A DNA stretch of 64,000 nt, taken from positions 1,054,001-1,118,000 of the forward strand of contig CAUJRU010000140.1 in NCBI GenBank assembly GCA_963277665.1, written 5' to 3'. Positions 13,233-24,550 of this stretch are shown piece after piece. Position 1 is the stretch's first letter. Each line of letters begins with the position of its first letter. Below the pieces are notes generated by a model. The model had not been told where the DNA came from. It searched no databases and was given only the letters and a program-made list of their open reading frames with translations. The stretch comes from Viscum album (Eukaryota; Streptophyta; Magnoliopsida; Santalales; Viscaceae). The translations under genes were made by a program, and so were the position numbers.

Positions 13233-13800
13233 AATTTTTTTGTACATTACATGTTTCATTTTATGTTGTGATGTATGTACCTTGTATTTTAATGAGATAT
13301 GTGTTTTTTTATATTATTTTTTTTGTGTTCTAAAACCCCCAATATAAGGAAAATGGAGGACTCGACTCCTAATAAAGATAAATCGTACATTGAAACAATT
13401 TAGACTATTGAATGTTAGTTCCCCCAAAGAAGATAAAATCATAGCATGGAAGAAGAATTCCTTGATGGGTGTGCACGGGGTAGTGCTATGTGTTGGATGT
13501 GTTTTTTTTTGGTGAGGATCATGTTGAGGTTGATGTTGTTGTGTGGAGATTTTTTTGCATGTGGATAATATGATATGCGTGGTTTTAATCTCGATGAGAG
13601 TTTGTGGTGTTCATGTACTATGTGGTAGTTGTGTGGGACGTTTTATGCGTATTTTAGTTGTCTCAATCATATTATTTTAATATTATAGGATTTATGATAT
13701 CCATGAGAGGTATCTTGATGAGTGGTTGTTAGGAACCCTTTATTATCTTTCATTTTTGGATTTGATTCACGAAGGTCGGATCATTTGATAGGTATCTAAT
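13233..13800 (+). other. E1 3' untranslated zone and unresolved LTR start
   Basis: Between the end of pol and the first clear LTR homology (about 13,830). A purine-rich run, aaggaaaatggagga, near 13,345-13,362 could be the polypurine tract, but the 5' LTR counterpart of the bases after it is not recognisable near 4.7-5.2 kb. No gene is seen. Confidence 0.4.
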
Positions 13801-14271
13801 TAATTTTGTGTACCATACTGACTAGTTGTATTGATATTTAGGGTGTTGGAAGTGTTTTGGAGGTTGTATAAGGAGGTTTCTTGGAGGTTTGGGTTACAAC
13901 TGGGATGTTGTGGGATATTCACATCACGAAATATGGATTCAAAGAATTAATTGGTTATTTTTTTCATGTAAATGGGGAATATTCAAATATTTTGTGCTGG
14001 GGATGAGGAGTCTATAAAATGTATTTAAAAATGAATGTGTAAATCATGATTTTTAATTAAATCAGGCCACATTCAATTAATTTTAAGAAGTAACAAAAGA
14101 TATAAATGAATTTAGTCATAAACCTTGTAAACAGATTGTAATCCATAGGCCTAGTGGAATTCACATCATGATTCATTAATTCATGATTTGAAAGGGGTGA
14201 ATTCTTGGATGTTTATTTCCCTTTCAATGATAAATTTCTCCTCATTATAATGATATTTCTCTTATTTCTCG
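13800..14271 (+). repeat. E1 3' LTR, left arm (interrupted by E2)
   Basis: Aligns by eye with 5,190-5,640: shared blocks include ggaggtt...ttcacatca.gaaa..tggattc (about 13,880-13,945 against 5,235-5,302) and an attcaattaatttta/aacaaaa block (about 14,060-14,110 against 5,415-5,465). Similarity stops where the E2 LTR begins and resumes on the other side of E2 near 24,551. Confidence 0.6.
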
Positions 14272-16895
14272 TACAATAACCCTGCATTTTATTACACACA
14301 TAAACATGATTTATTACATAATATTTAACTCAATATATCTCTGAGGACCGAGAGGACTAGTGTATTAGAAAATTAGGAACATTTCAGAACAACTTAGATC
14401 ATAAAACGCAACATCATTATTGAAAAATTATTTTACATGACCACACACATTCCTTCGAACTTTGCATAGCATGGGATAACCTGAGGCCATGCAAAAGAAA
14501 AGGGATATCTAAAATGAACATTAAGTGAGTAAAATTCATAACATGGAGAATTAAATACATGTTAGACAATATGAATATCCCTGGATATTTAGAGAAACAT
14601 GAACCAAAAGGAATGATATAGCATGATTATCATAACATAGGAATATGGAAACAACATTAAACATGATTTTAGCATTACCTAAGAATCATTTCACATAGAG
14701 AATTAGTAAAAACTCATTTCACTTTAATTAGAATGAGTGTATGATTAGTGCACTCAACTTATCATGATTTTAATCTTTTACCCAATGCATTGGAGCGCTA
14801 TCAGGGATCACCCTTCTTAATCATTTCATTTCATATATAAGTTTTCCACATGGATCAAATAACAAGGAATAAATAAAAATAATCATTTATTTAATAATAA
14901 TGAAATTTTTAAGACATAAATAAAACTATATAATCATTATGTAAATGTGGATAAATTTGAATACCCTTGATAGAGGAATGGTAATGGTATTCACTATACA
15001 GTTACTTTGGCTTTGAAAAATATGGTATAATTTCGGCATCAAAACAGCATGTCACAAGAATTAATAAAAATGATATATAAGAGAGAAATGAGTGTCTCAT
15101 CATGTTTATAGGGATTGAAATGTAATGGGTTCATATATATACATGTCCTAATATATTTAATGGAATTTAGATTCATAATACAAAATAATTTCATGAATGT
15201 AAATGATGAGAGAGAAATCCCTTACAAAATCTATGCATGGTAACAGGTGTACATGGAAGTAATTAATGAGGGGGAAAGGGTTATATCATCATTAAAACAT
15301 AATTAAGACAATATATGTGAGGTTAAAAATCATACCCCCATCATTTGTAATTGAAATTAAAAGGGTATAACAACATTAAGAAACATGAAAAAAATGGGAA
15401 TGGAAGAAATCCATTACATGGATGTATGATCCCAAAGGTCTGGGAGAGGATTGAGAGATGATTAATCGGAGATCGAGGTTACTTGGGGGATTATAGAGAG
15501 TGGTTGGAATAGGGTTTTAGATATTAAAAGGAATTGAGTGAAGAGGAAGTGGGAGCTTGGGTGTGTTTCTATAGAAACGAAGAGGGAATTCATTATTATT
15601 TAGGTATTGGACCCTTCACTTTAAACTAATAAAAACTAGAAAACATCTCATGTTTTTTCCCATGGTTTCAACAAAATGGGAGTGCAAAACAATATTCTAT
15701 ATGTATAATGGGCGAACATCATAAATTATTAGGCTCTCATATTTGGAGGTGAGTCACACTTTCAAGGAAATCAATTTCAAAACTTAAAACGTTTTATAAG
15801 CTTTGGAGGGTCCACTAATGATTTTTAAAATAAAAATATCTAAAATTACATTAATTTAATGATAAAACATTTATTATCTGAATATCTCATTTTTAGTATT
15901 TTATTACATCACTATTTTGATATTATGATGTCATAAATGACATTATATAATTAAATAATATTTAATTTTTTCCCAAAAAATTGACTCTCTGAATATTATG
16001 AGAAATTCACTATTCGATAATTTAGATGTCCTGATTCCAAAAATAATATTCATTTTATGTAAATAATTTTTAATATATGTTATTTTTTTCTTTTAAAATA
16101 ATAACTGATATTTATCGAGAATTTATAGGTTTTGATAAAACAGATTTGAAACCGTAATAGAAATCAAAATTGTATTCACGAAAATTATATGATAATTTAT
16201 ATTAAAAAACGTATTTAGTAATAATATATTATAAAAAAATTATTTAATCCAGGAATCCATTAATTCATCAAAATAGATTCTGTAATTGATTATTAACTAA
16301 AAGTAATATTTGTGCATTAAAAATGATTAACAATGTAACGATAATAAAATGAATGCATATTATTTATTCTATAAAAAATATTACACCTAATGATATTTCA
16401 AGGGGCTTGTTACATAACCTCTTATAACACACATATAAGACCTATGTGTAAGGTGTGCAATGGGGACAGTATTTTGGGGTGTCTTGGATAATAACGCTAT
16501 GGTGGTAATCTCAATCAACTTTCACTTCTCCCATAGGAAGTTCCATTTGAGATTAACGTGTTGATGATCAACATGGGCATGGTCAATAGATTATCCAAAT
16601 GATTCCACCTCCAGTCAAAGATCTGAAAAAATGGGCTTCGAATGAAGCAATTCAACTGGATGAGGCCATCACTTCCTCTGTCTGAGTAAATAGGATTTTT
16701 AAAGCCCTATATTTATACTCATCATGTGACCACATTTAAATGACAATATTAGCAAATGGTCACAATTCTTAACAATATTTTAAAATCCAAAAACATAATA
16801 CCATGAATGTTCATATGTCATATGACCATTTAACATAATATGACATTCAATTATATGAAGAGTAATTTTCATTATTGAATGTTTTGGTCATTATA
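14272..16895 (-). repeat. E2 3' LTR (left copy)
   Basis: Pairs with 21,944-24,550. A clear shared block is 15,540-15,640 against 23,215-23,320 (gaggaagtgggagc, gagggaattcattattatttagg). Others are 14,290-14,335 against 21,960-22,010 (atgatttattacataa) and 16,430-16,500 against 24,115-24,180. The right edge reads ggtcattata just before the polypurine tract, so the element-strand start is tataatgacc, a decayed form of tgtaatgacc. The copies differ heavily by point changes and small indels. Confidence 0.8.
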
Positions 16896-16910
16896 ATTTT
16901 CCACCCTTAT
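16896..16910 (-). promoter_or_regulatory. E2 polypurine tract
   Basis: On the minus strand the bases before the LTR read aagggtggaaaat. A purine run directly upstream of the 3' LTR primes plus-strand DNA synthesis in LTR elements, so position and composition both fit. Confidence 0.65.
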
Positions 16911-16969
16911 GAAATTTCCCCCTATAAATTTCTATTTCCCACACTGAATTATATGTGGGTTACATTGCT

Positions 16970-17275
16970 TCATCACTTCTTTTGATTCCCACATTTCTTC
17001 TTCAAACGTGTGGTTTCACCACAACACCTTGACAAGGGGAATTTTGTTATTTCATAGATCTTTTTCCATAAATTCTATGATCTTTATCGGATTCTCCTCA
17101 AAAGAGAAGTCTTTATCCCATGGTATCACATATTGATTAAGTACATTCTATGTGTCCAATATGTAGTTCAGCCGGAGTGATACATGGAATAAATCATGTA
17201 CTTGAGATCGGTTTGGTGGGAGTGCTAGTTGATAGTCCACTAATCCATTACGATCAAGGATCTCAAAAGGGTCGA
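16970..17275 (-). pseudogene. E2 integrase C-terminus with chromodomain-like tail
   Basis: Reading leftward on the minus strand, PFEILDRNGLVDYQLALPP, then VHDLFHVS and NYILDT match the gypsy block 'GPFEIL.RVG.VAYRLALPP....VHNVFHVS.LRKYV.DP'. At about 17,125-16,985 ENPIKIIEF, then KIPLVKVLW and TFEEEMWESKE match the Del/Tekay chromodomain-like tail ('EPVRILDRK', 'IPLVKVLWRNH..EEATWE'). This is one of the better preserved stretches in the window, with only a couple of stops. In the family this tail is linked to targeting of heterochromatin. Confidence 0.85.
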
Positions 17276-17276
17276 T

Positions 17277-18365
17277 TTACCTTAGACTATGATTTCCCTT
17301 CTTTCCAAATCTCATAACTCTCTTCCATGGAAATATGCTGAGGAATACCATGTCTCTGACATCAAACTCTAGGTATCGTCTATAATTATCAACATTACTC
17401 TTTTTCCGAATCTTAGAAGCATTAATGTGACACTGGATGGCCTTAAACATCTCTACCATTTCATTAACCATTTTTGGTCCTAGGAGTTTTCTCCCAACAA
17501 CTTCATCCTAACATGTCAGTTTTCTACACCTCTTCCCATATAGGGTTTCATAAGGAGCGATTTGGATGCTTGAGTGAAAACTGTTGTTGTAAGGGAACTC
17601 AACTAGAGGGGGATATTGATCCCATACACCAATGAAGTCCATTGATCATGATATCAACATATTCTCAAGTGTTTGGATAGTCTTATTTGATTGGTCATCA
17701 GTTTGAGGATGATAATCCATACTGATGTTTATCTTAGTATTCATAGTGTGTCGGAGACTCTTCCAGAACATAGATGTGATTCATTGATCTTGATCAAATA
17801 CAATAGATAGTTGTAATCCATAAATCCATAACACTTGTCTGATATATATCATTTCCAATTGATACAATGAGAAATCCTATCAAATTGCAATGAAGTGTGC
17901 TATATTTGTAAAACGATCAACAACAACACAGATATCATTTTTTCCTTTCCATGTCCTCAAAAGCCTAGTGGCAAAGTACATTGTGATGTTTACCCATTTC
18001 CATACTAGTTTGGGTAATGGTTTCCACACAAGCTTATACTTATTCCTCTTAGCCTTTACTTGCTGACATACAACGAAAATTGAGGTATAATCAGTTATCT
18101 CCTACTTCATGTTATCCCAACAATAATGCTCTCAAATATCTCGATACATTTGTTTGTTTCCTAGGTGAATGATGAAATTAGAACTATGTGCATCATCCAA
18201 AAGTTTATTCATTAAATCTAGACATGATGGAACACATAGTCGTTCCCCAAATATCACACATCCTTCTTCATTAACATTTACCATTGGTGATTTCCCTTTT
18301 TTGATAGATTCCACATTCTTTTGAATTCTGACATCTTCCCTTTGATCATCCACTAACCATTCCAA
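17277..18365 (-). pseudogene. E2 integrase
   Basis: Two open pieces (18,365-18,132 and 17,471-17,277) with readable sequence between them. From right to left: ERLCVPSCLDLMNKLLDDAH and then HLGNKQMYRDI, the zinc-binding HH region; CQQVKAKRNKY, the CC end; WVNITMYFATRLLRTWKGK, where the first catalytic Asp (family 'TMDF') is Tyr; VVVDRFTNIAHFIAI; IVFDQDQ, second Asp retained; DYHPQTDDQSNKTIQTLEN, where the catalytic Glu position ('QSERT') is Asn; FHSSIQIAPYETLYGKRCR; and finally DMVFLSIFPWKRVMRFGKKG. Two of three D,D,E catalytic residues are gone, so it cannot integrate. The match to gypsy integrase is otherwise extensive. Confidence 0.9.
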
Positions 18366-18422
18366 ATTATATGGTTGATAAATTTGTTGTGAAGGGATTG
18401 ATGATGTTCCCCTCTTTATGAT

Positions 18423-19040
18423 TCAAATTTCCATCTTCATTAAATCTAAGAAGATTGGATATTTTACAATTTTCATAAATGATAGAATCTCAAGGTCCAT
18501 TCTACATAGAGCATCTTTTTCCTTGTTCACTTTCCCACGGTGGTAATGTACTAAGCTATCATAGTCTTCGATAAGATCAAACCAACTTAATTGGCACAAG
18601 TTCAACTCTTTGTGTGTGAATATATACTTTTGGATTTTTTTGATCCGTATATATTTCAAAATTCTCCCCAATAAGGTAATGTCACAAAATTTTCAAAGTG
18701 AAGATTACTACAACCAAATCCAGATCACGTGTTTGATAGTTTTTCTCATGAAATTTCAATTTCTTTGAAGCGTATACAATTAATTTTTATTTTGAAAAAA
18801 TACTAAACCCTTTCCCTTATTCGATACATATCTGAATACGACAAAAAGTTCTCCACTTGTGGGTAATGTGAGAATGGGCACATTGATAAGCCTCTTTTTC
18901 AACTCGTAGAATATCTCTTATAATTCATCACTACACGAAATCAATACTCCACACCGAGTTAGGTTGGTAAGAGGATTTATAAAACATGAAAAATTTCTCA
19001 CAAATCAGAAATAATATCGATCTAACCCCAAGAAGCTACG
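18423..19040 (-). pseudogene. E2 RNase H
   Basis: Reading leftward: YELKKRLINVPILTLP is the connection domain before RNase H. VVFRYVSNKGKGLVFFQ stands for 'VVYCDASRQGLGCVLMQ', so the first catalytic Asp is lost (CDAS to RYVS). YASKKLKFHEKNYQTRDLDL keeps an acidic residue, Asp, at the usual Glu position, and NFEIYTDQK keeps the next Asp. The open piece 18,671-18,423 carries FTHKELNLCQLSWFDLIEDY and then YHRGKVNKEKDAL, matching 'FTQKELNLRQRRWLELIKDYD...YHPGKANVVADAL'. Normal gypsy position between RT and integrase. Confidence 0.88.
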
Positions 19041-19048
19041 GATATCTG

Positions 19049-19909
19049 TTACCAATGTTGTCCAGGACCATCCCACAATTTCATCGTCATGGAGGGATCC
19101 ATAGATATCACACTAATTGTGATTCTGTGATCCCAGAATGAGACATCCATCAACCCAAACTCACATTTTCTATAATATTCATAGAGCATCTTCTTTTTCA
19201 TGGTCTGTAGTATGGTGATTCTATCCAGCTCTTTCTCCTCCGTGGTTTTGTAGTATATTAGAATATCGTCTGTAATGTCTACCGCAAATTTGTCGATGTA
19301 ATATCTTATGACACTATCCATCATGTCCATAAATATTGATGAATCATTAGTGAGTCCAAAAGGCATTACTATGAAATTGTAGTGTCTATGTCTTGTATGG
19401 AAATCAGAATTGGGGATATACTCCTTCTCCACCCATTCATGGTAATATCCCAACCACAAATCCAACTTATAGAAGTATTTTGATCCATATAGATGATCGA
19501 ACAAGTCATCAAATCAGGGGAGAGGATAAATGTTCTTTATCATGATTTTTTTAATGTCACAAAAATCAATGAAAAGGTATATTGACCAATTATTCTTCTT
19601 GATGAAGAGGATTTGTGCACCCCATGGTGTATCACTTGGTAATATAAACCCTTTATCCATATTCTTCTATAGTTTTTTCATCATCTCCTTAACCTCCACA
19701 ACAAAAACTCTATATGGAGTATTGGATATTTGAAACTTCCTAGGTATATGATCGATTGAAAATTTAACATATCTTCTAGGAGGATGACCAAACAATTCCT
19801 CGTAAAACACTTCAGTGAATTCACTCACAATATGAATGTCTTCAAGGATGGTTGCTTTAGTATACTCAATGACATAAAGAAAATATATGTAATCATATGG
19901 CAGTAACAT
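19049..19909 (-). pseudogene. E2 reverse transcriptase
   Basis: RT begins in the open piece 19,909-19,667 with EDIHIVSEFTEVFYEELFG and FSIDHIPRKFQISNTPYR, the N-terminal 'DIPVVREFPDVFPEELPG...FSIDLVPGTAPISIPPYR' block. It continues with stops through a 'PWGAPVLFVKKKDGS'-like stretch (about 19,630-19,580). The long open piece 19,504-19,049 holds LYGSKYFYKLDLWLGYYH, then FIVMPFGLTNDSSIFMD and ITDDILIYYKTTEE, the catalytic box with both aspartates present, and then CEFGLMDVSFWDHRIT. This is the most intact RT in the window, although it is split into at least three frames. The plus-strand open frames at 19,530-19,733, 19,959-20,249 and 20,291-20,482 are shadows. Confidence 0.92.
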
Positions 19910-20290
19910 TCACATTTGAGATGATGGTGCTAAAGAAGATTCATCTACCTCCCTGAAGTTGTATAGAATCAGGGGTCGATTCTCCATATGGAGTGTGATT
20001 TCCCTCTCATATAAATTTATTTTGGATCTATATAGAGAAAGACAATCCATGCTAAGAATTACATCATATTCCACCAGAGCGATCACGATGAGGTTCTCGC
20101 TGAAAATCAATTCAAATATTTTGATAGGGGAGGCATTATATTCATGGGATGTAGTGATTTCCCCATTTTTCGTTCTCACCAACAACTTCACATCCATGAT
20201 TTGTTGTTGTGTTGGGATTGTTCAACTAAACATTAATGATATAAAATAATGCATAGAATTAGAATCTAGAAGTACATTTATTATTCTCTA
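19910..20290 (-). pseudogene. E2 aspartic protease and linker to RT
   Basis: At 20,320-20,235 the minus strand reads TNVVVGTHLIH followed by NVLLDSNSMHYFIS, matching 'PTVVTGTFLVNS....VLFDSGASHSFIS'. The active-site D-S is kept but the G is Asn. The open piece 20,197-19,910 continues with MDVKLLVRTKNGEI, then IVIALVEYDVILSMDCLS and YEREITLHMENRP, the standard gypsy stretch 'LVRTPLG....LIVLDMVDFDVILGMDWL..YRKEVTF'. It lies between the gag zinc knuckle and RT. Function is excluded by the altered active site and by a stop between the two parts. Confidence 0.88.
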
Positions 20291-20404
20291 ATGAATAAGA
20301 TGTGTACCTACCACCACATTAGTGTCGGGGTTCACATCAGTTGTACTGTTGGAAAAAACATTCCCTTTCTACCTTGGATGTTGTTGGTTGCCTCTAAAAA
20401 CGCT

Positions 20405-20470
20405 TGTCTTAGGGAAATGGATTGCAAAGTGTCCATCTTCATTATAGTTGAAGCAATAAAAAACGCGTTT
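20405..20470 (-). pseudogene. E2 gag zinc knuckle (decayed CCHC)
   Basis: The minus strand reads CFNYNEDGHFAIHFP, aligned with the nucleocapsid pattern C-x2-C-x4-H-x4-C ('CYNCGEEGHFARDCP'). The first Cys and the His remain; the second and fourth ligands are Tyr and Phe. In active elements this knuckle packages element RNA. Confidence 0.82.
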
Positions 20471-20589
20471 TCCATCGAATAGAGTGTTACTTTCCTATAT
20501 CAAAGTCATGGGTGTTTCCTGTCAGTAGTTAATTCCCATGTTCCCTTCTCTTATAGACCTTAACCATTTTATCATCCCCTTTATAAAAT

Positions 20590-21140
20590 TTACGGGGTTC
20601 TTCTTCCACACCTTTGAAAAGGGGGGTGCTGGATTTTCATATCACTATTGGATTTATCCATATAACTTATATAATTAAAGTCCACCTTATGATTCTTATC
20701 CCTGTGATACCCCTGACATTCACCAATCTCTATTTGAACCTTGAGGGAACATCGGGAAATTTCCTCACAGATCTCCAAGTCACTAATCACTAAGTCTTTT
20801 CGTATGCTCTGTTTTATCCCACTAAATAAGTGGTCAACCATGAATTCAGGGTTAATGAAAAAGATAATGGATTATCGTTCCATCCTTTTATAGTTTTTCT
20901 CATATGATCTGATGGATTCGTCTTCTTTTTTTCTTGAGAGAAAGGAAGTCCCATTCCATATTAATTTTTAGGGTGCGAGGAAAATATTTATTGAAAAACA
21001 TTTTCCTGAAATATTTCCATTCCAATGCCTCTATATCCTCCCCAGGATTCATATTTTTGATCAACTTCAACCATTGATTAGCATCACCTTCCATATGATA
21101 AGAATCCGTAAGTACCTTCACATTTTTAGAACATTGATGG
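20590..21140 (-). pseudogene. E2 gag capsid region
   Basis: Two open pieces. The piece at 21,121-20,900 reads SYHMEGDANQWLKLI, then FRKMFFNKYFPRTLK and FLSLKKKRRR, matching the retrotransposon gag block 'YMLTGEAENWW.....F...FFEKYFPRSVR...FLELKQG'. The piece at 20,841-20,590 reads MVDHLFSGIKQSIRKDLVI and continues with 'LEICEE', matching the later gag block 'FENGLRPEIRKQV....YEELV'. The normal 'VAEYE' link lies between the two pieces in broken frames. The beginning of gag (before about 21,140) is not recognisable. Gag forms the virus-like particle in which reverse transcription occurs; this copy is interrupted. Confidence 0.82.
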
Positions 21141-21926
21141 ATGAAGACGATCTTCTCAATGTAGTGGATCGATTGTTCGGTGATTGAGGGATATGATGAT
21201 CCATTAAAAGTAGGAGGCCTTTATCTCATGAAGCTTTTGATTGTGACTTGTTTTTCTTAGGAGGAGGGGGATGAATGTTCCTCTTGATAATTGTTCCTTT
21301 TTAAAACCTGAGTAAACTAATAGAATATTGTGAAAAATTCACGATTCTCGCTCCCATGAAATTGGGAATCTCATTTGAACAGTCTCCAAACTGATCATTG
21401 CATCTGTTGTTTTCCTGAGTCCTCTAATTACTAGACATTGGGTAGAATAAAAGTAATGTTAGGGGTAACACATAAAAGGGTAATTCAATGAAATAAATGG
21501 ATGACTCATAAATAACTTTTATTTCCATAACATATGATCTTATATGATTCAATCTATGTTATACATGACCTACATACCAACATATATTAGTAGGGTAATA
21601 TTTTCATTAATAATGTTCCATAATAATCTGATAAATTTTCCAATGCATATCCCCCAAGAGCGTCATCACTAAGAGTGCAACAATGTCCATTTTTGTGGAC
21701 CAGTTCTCATTTGAGTTTAACTCAATGTAGTGTTTTCATGTTTTACTCCAAGATACATCTCTTCTAGAGTCACCACAACATGCTCATATCCATATAGGGA
21801 TGTATTTTCCTGATAATCCACATACTCTACAGTCACCAAAATTTAGGGACAATTTTCTTATACTTATTCTTATCCCTATGAAATTCACTAGGGTTTTCTA
21901 ATCCTAATCCCAAAAATAACAAAACC
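21141..21926 (-). other. E2 gag start and untranslated leader
   Basis: Expected to hold the leader RNA and first part of gag. Translated frames are too broken for any motif to be named. No other gene is apparent on either strand. Confidence 0.5.
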
Positions 21927-21927
21927 T

Positions 21928-21942
21928 ATCATATGATACCAA
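21928..21942 (-). promoter_or_regulatory. E2 primer-binding site (initiator tRNA-Met type)
   Basis: On the minus strand the sequence directly after the right LTR reads ttggtatcatatgat. The first eight bases of the initiator-Met consensus tggtatcagagc are kept, followed by decay. It sets the inner edge of the right LTR at 21,944. Confidence 0.75.
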
Positions 21943-21943
21943 C

Positions 21944-24550
21944 TATGACTAACCTACTCTTTATTAAACATATAAAAAATGATTTATTACATAAATTTTC
22001 ACTTAGGAAAACTCCAAGGATCTAGAGTTCTAGTGTCCTCAAAAATTAGGAACCTTACAAAACAACATCGTACATAAAATACAACATCTTTATTGAAAAC
22101 ATCATCTAAATGACCACACACATTCCTTCGTATATAGCATCACATAAGATAACCTGAGGACGTGCATAATAAAGGGTGAGAAATAATGCCCAATAAGGTA
22201 TAAAAAATGAATAACAAGAACAATGAAATACATTTTAGGAAATAGGCTTATCAATGGAAATAAGAGAAACATGAACATTAAGGTATGATATTGCATGATT
22301 ATCATAACATGGAAATGTGGAAACAACATTTAACATGGGTTTAGCATGAACCAAGCCTCATTGCACATGGAGAAGGAGTAAACACTAATTGAACATTAAT
22401 TAGCTTTAGTAAACCCGCATTTTACTTGAGGTATCATGATACTAATATTTTATCCAATTAATTGGAGTACTATTAGGGAGAACCCATCTAAATCATTTCA
22501 TTTCATCCATGAGTGTTCCACATTGATAATATAACATGGATTCATTAAAAATAATCATTTTTTCTATGATAAAGGAATGTATAATTCATACATGAATTTA
22601 TATAAACAATAAGTAAATTTTCATAATGGTGAATACCCTTGATAGTGAAATGAGTATGGTATTTAATACATAATGAATTCGGACTGGAAAATCACGGTGC
22701 AATTTTGGCCGCATAATGGCATGGGATAAGAATTCATAAAAATGGTTTATGAGGGGGAAAGGGGTGTGTCATCATGTAAAAATTAAATGGAAAGTATATG
22801 GGTTATATAAATAAATTCCCCAACATATGTAATGTAATTTAGGTTCATAATACCATAGAATTTCTTGAATGTAAACAAGGAGAGAGAAATACCTTATAGA
22901 ATTTCAGCATGGTAATGAGTGTAAATGGGAGGAATTATTGAGAGATAAATGGATCTATAATTATTCAAATAATAGTATTTATGTACAGGTGAGGTTAGAA
23001 ATAATACCCCAACAATTTTAATTGAAATTAAAAGGGCATAACAACATTAATAATCTTGCACAAAAATGAGAAAGAGAGAAATATATTTCTTGGAAGTGTG
23101 ATCCCAATGGATTTGGAGGGGCATGAGAGGGGATTCTTGGGATCATGGGGTGACGAGGAATGATTCTAGAGATAGGAGGTCCATGTTTGGTCGTGTTCCA
23201 AAAGCTTTTATTGATGAGGAAGTGGGAGCATGGTTTGGTGTAAATAGGAAATGAGAGGGAATTCATTATTATTTAGGTTTTGAACCCTACACATTAAACT
23301 AATCAAAACCACAAACTCTCTGATGGTTGTTCACATTTTTTTCCAAATGCGAGTGAAAACATATATTTTAAAAGAATAATGGCCAAACTTCTTAAAATAT
23401 TAGGCTTTCTTATGTGGAGGTGAGTCACACTCTCAGATAAATCAATTTAAAAATTCAAAAAGTTTGATAAGTCTTGGAGGGTCCACTAAATCTTTGTAAA
23501 ATAAATAAAACAGACCTAAATTCACATTATTTTAATTATAAAACACATATTGTCCTAAAATATAATTTAGATAATTTTATTACATCACTATTGGGTCATT
23601 ATGTTGTCATAAAACATATTATATAATTAAAGTGTATTTAATTTTTTTCAATAAATTTGGCAATATCAGAAAATTATGAAAAATCCACTGTGGCATAATT
23701 TTTAAATCAAGATTCCAAAAATAATATTAATTTTATCTAAATAATTTTTTAATTGTTTTATTTTTTACATATTAAATAAAAACCAACATTTATCGATAAT
23801 TCATTGGTTTTGAAAAATAGCTTTGAATCCTTATTAAAAATCACAATTGTTTTCCTAACAATTATACAATAATTTATAATTAATAAAACTAAATAATTAA
23901 TAATATTTTATTAAAAATATTATTTAATTCTAAAATCTTTTAATTAATCAAATTAGATTCTTTAATTGATTATTAACAAAAGTACTATTGCTGCATTAAA
24001 AACAATTTACAAAGTAACTATAATAAAATAAATGTATACTATTAATTATATATAAAAATAATACACCAATCATATTTATATTTTCATGTTACATAGCCCT
24101 TTATAGCACTTTAATAAGACCTTGGGGTAATGTGTAAGAAGGTGAAAACTCGTGGGGTGGCTCGGATAACATTGCTCGTGAGGTATTCTCTATCAACTTC
24201 CACTTCACCTGTAAGTGGTCCTGTTCAAGCTTAATGTGTTGACGCTCGGCTTAGTATTGGGAAAAAGGGAAGCCCAATTACTCCTCCACTTTTCTGAGCT
24301 CTGAAAAACGGTCTTCGTATAGAGAAATTATTTATGATGAGGTCATCGCTTCCTTTGTCTGAGTAAATTGGATTTGTTAAATCCCAATATTTATACTAAT
24401 CATGTGATCATTGTTCCATGGATATATTACCAACTGTTACAATTCCTAACAATATTTATAAATACAAAAATATAAAACCGATAAATTGAAAATTTTATAT
24501 AACCATTTTACATAATAATAATGTTAATTCGATCACTTTGGGTCGTCCCT
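21944..24550 (-). repeat. E2 5' LTR (right copy)
   Basis: Pairs with 14,272-16,895 along its length. The left edge reads tatgactaacc, a decayed form of tgtcacgaccc next to the primer-binding site. The outer right edge is less certain: gggtcgtccct near 24,540-24,550 is the best counterpart of ggtcattata in the other copy. Open frames at 22,102-22,329 and 23,018-23,266 are inside the LTR and have no domain. Confidence 0.78.

Larger units (their letters stand above)
14272..24550 (-). mobile_element. E2: complete but decayed Ty3/gypsy element (-), nested in E1
   Basis: Minus-strand element of about 10.3 kb with every structural part present: 3' LTR (left), polypurine tract, pol, gag, primer-binding site and 5' LTR (right). 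The two LTRs are of nearly equal length (about 2.62 and 2.61 kb), which supports the borders. Pol order read from right to left is gag, zinc knuckle, protease, RT, RNase H, integrase, chromodomain-like tail, which is the Del/Tekay gypsy plan. No target-site duplication could be recognised at the inferred ends, as expected at this level of decay. Many stops and several lost catalytic residues mean it is inactive. It lies inside the E1 3' LTR, so it is younger than E1. Confidence 0.85.

Noticed and set aside
19530..20482. Plus-strand frames within E2 as genes
   Set aside because: The minus strand here is clear gypsy RT and protease; the plus frames are their shadows.
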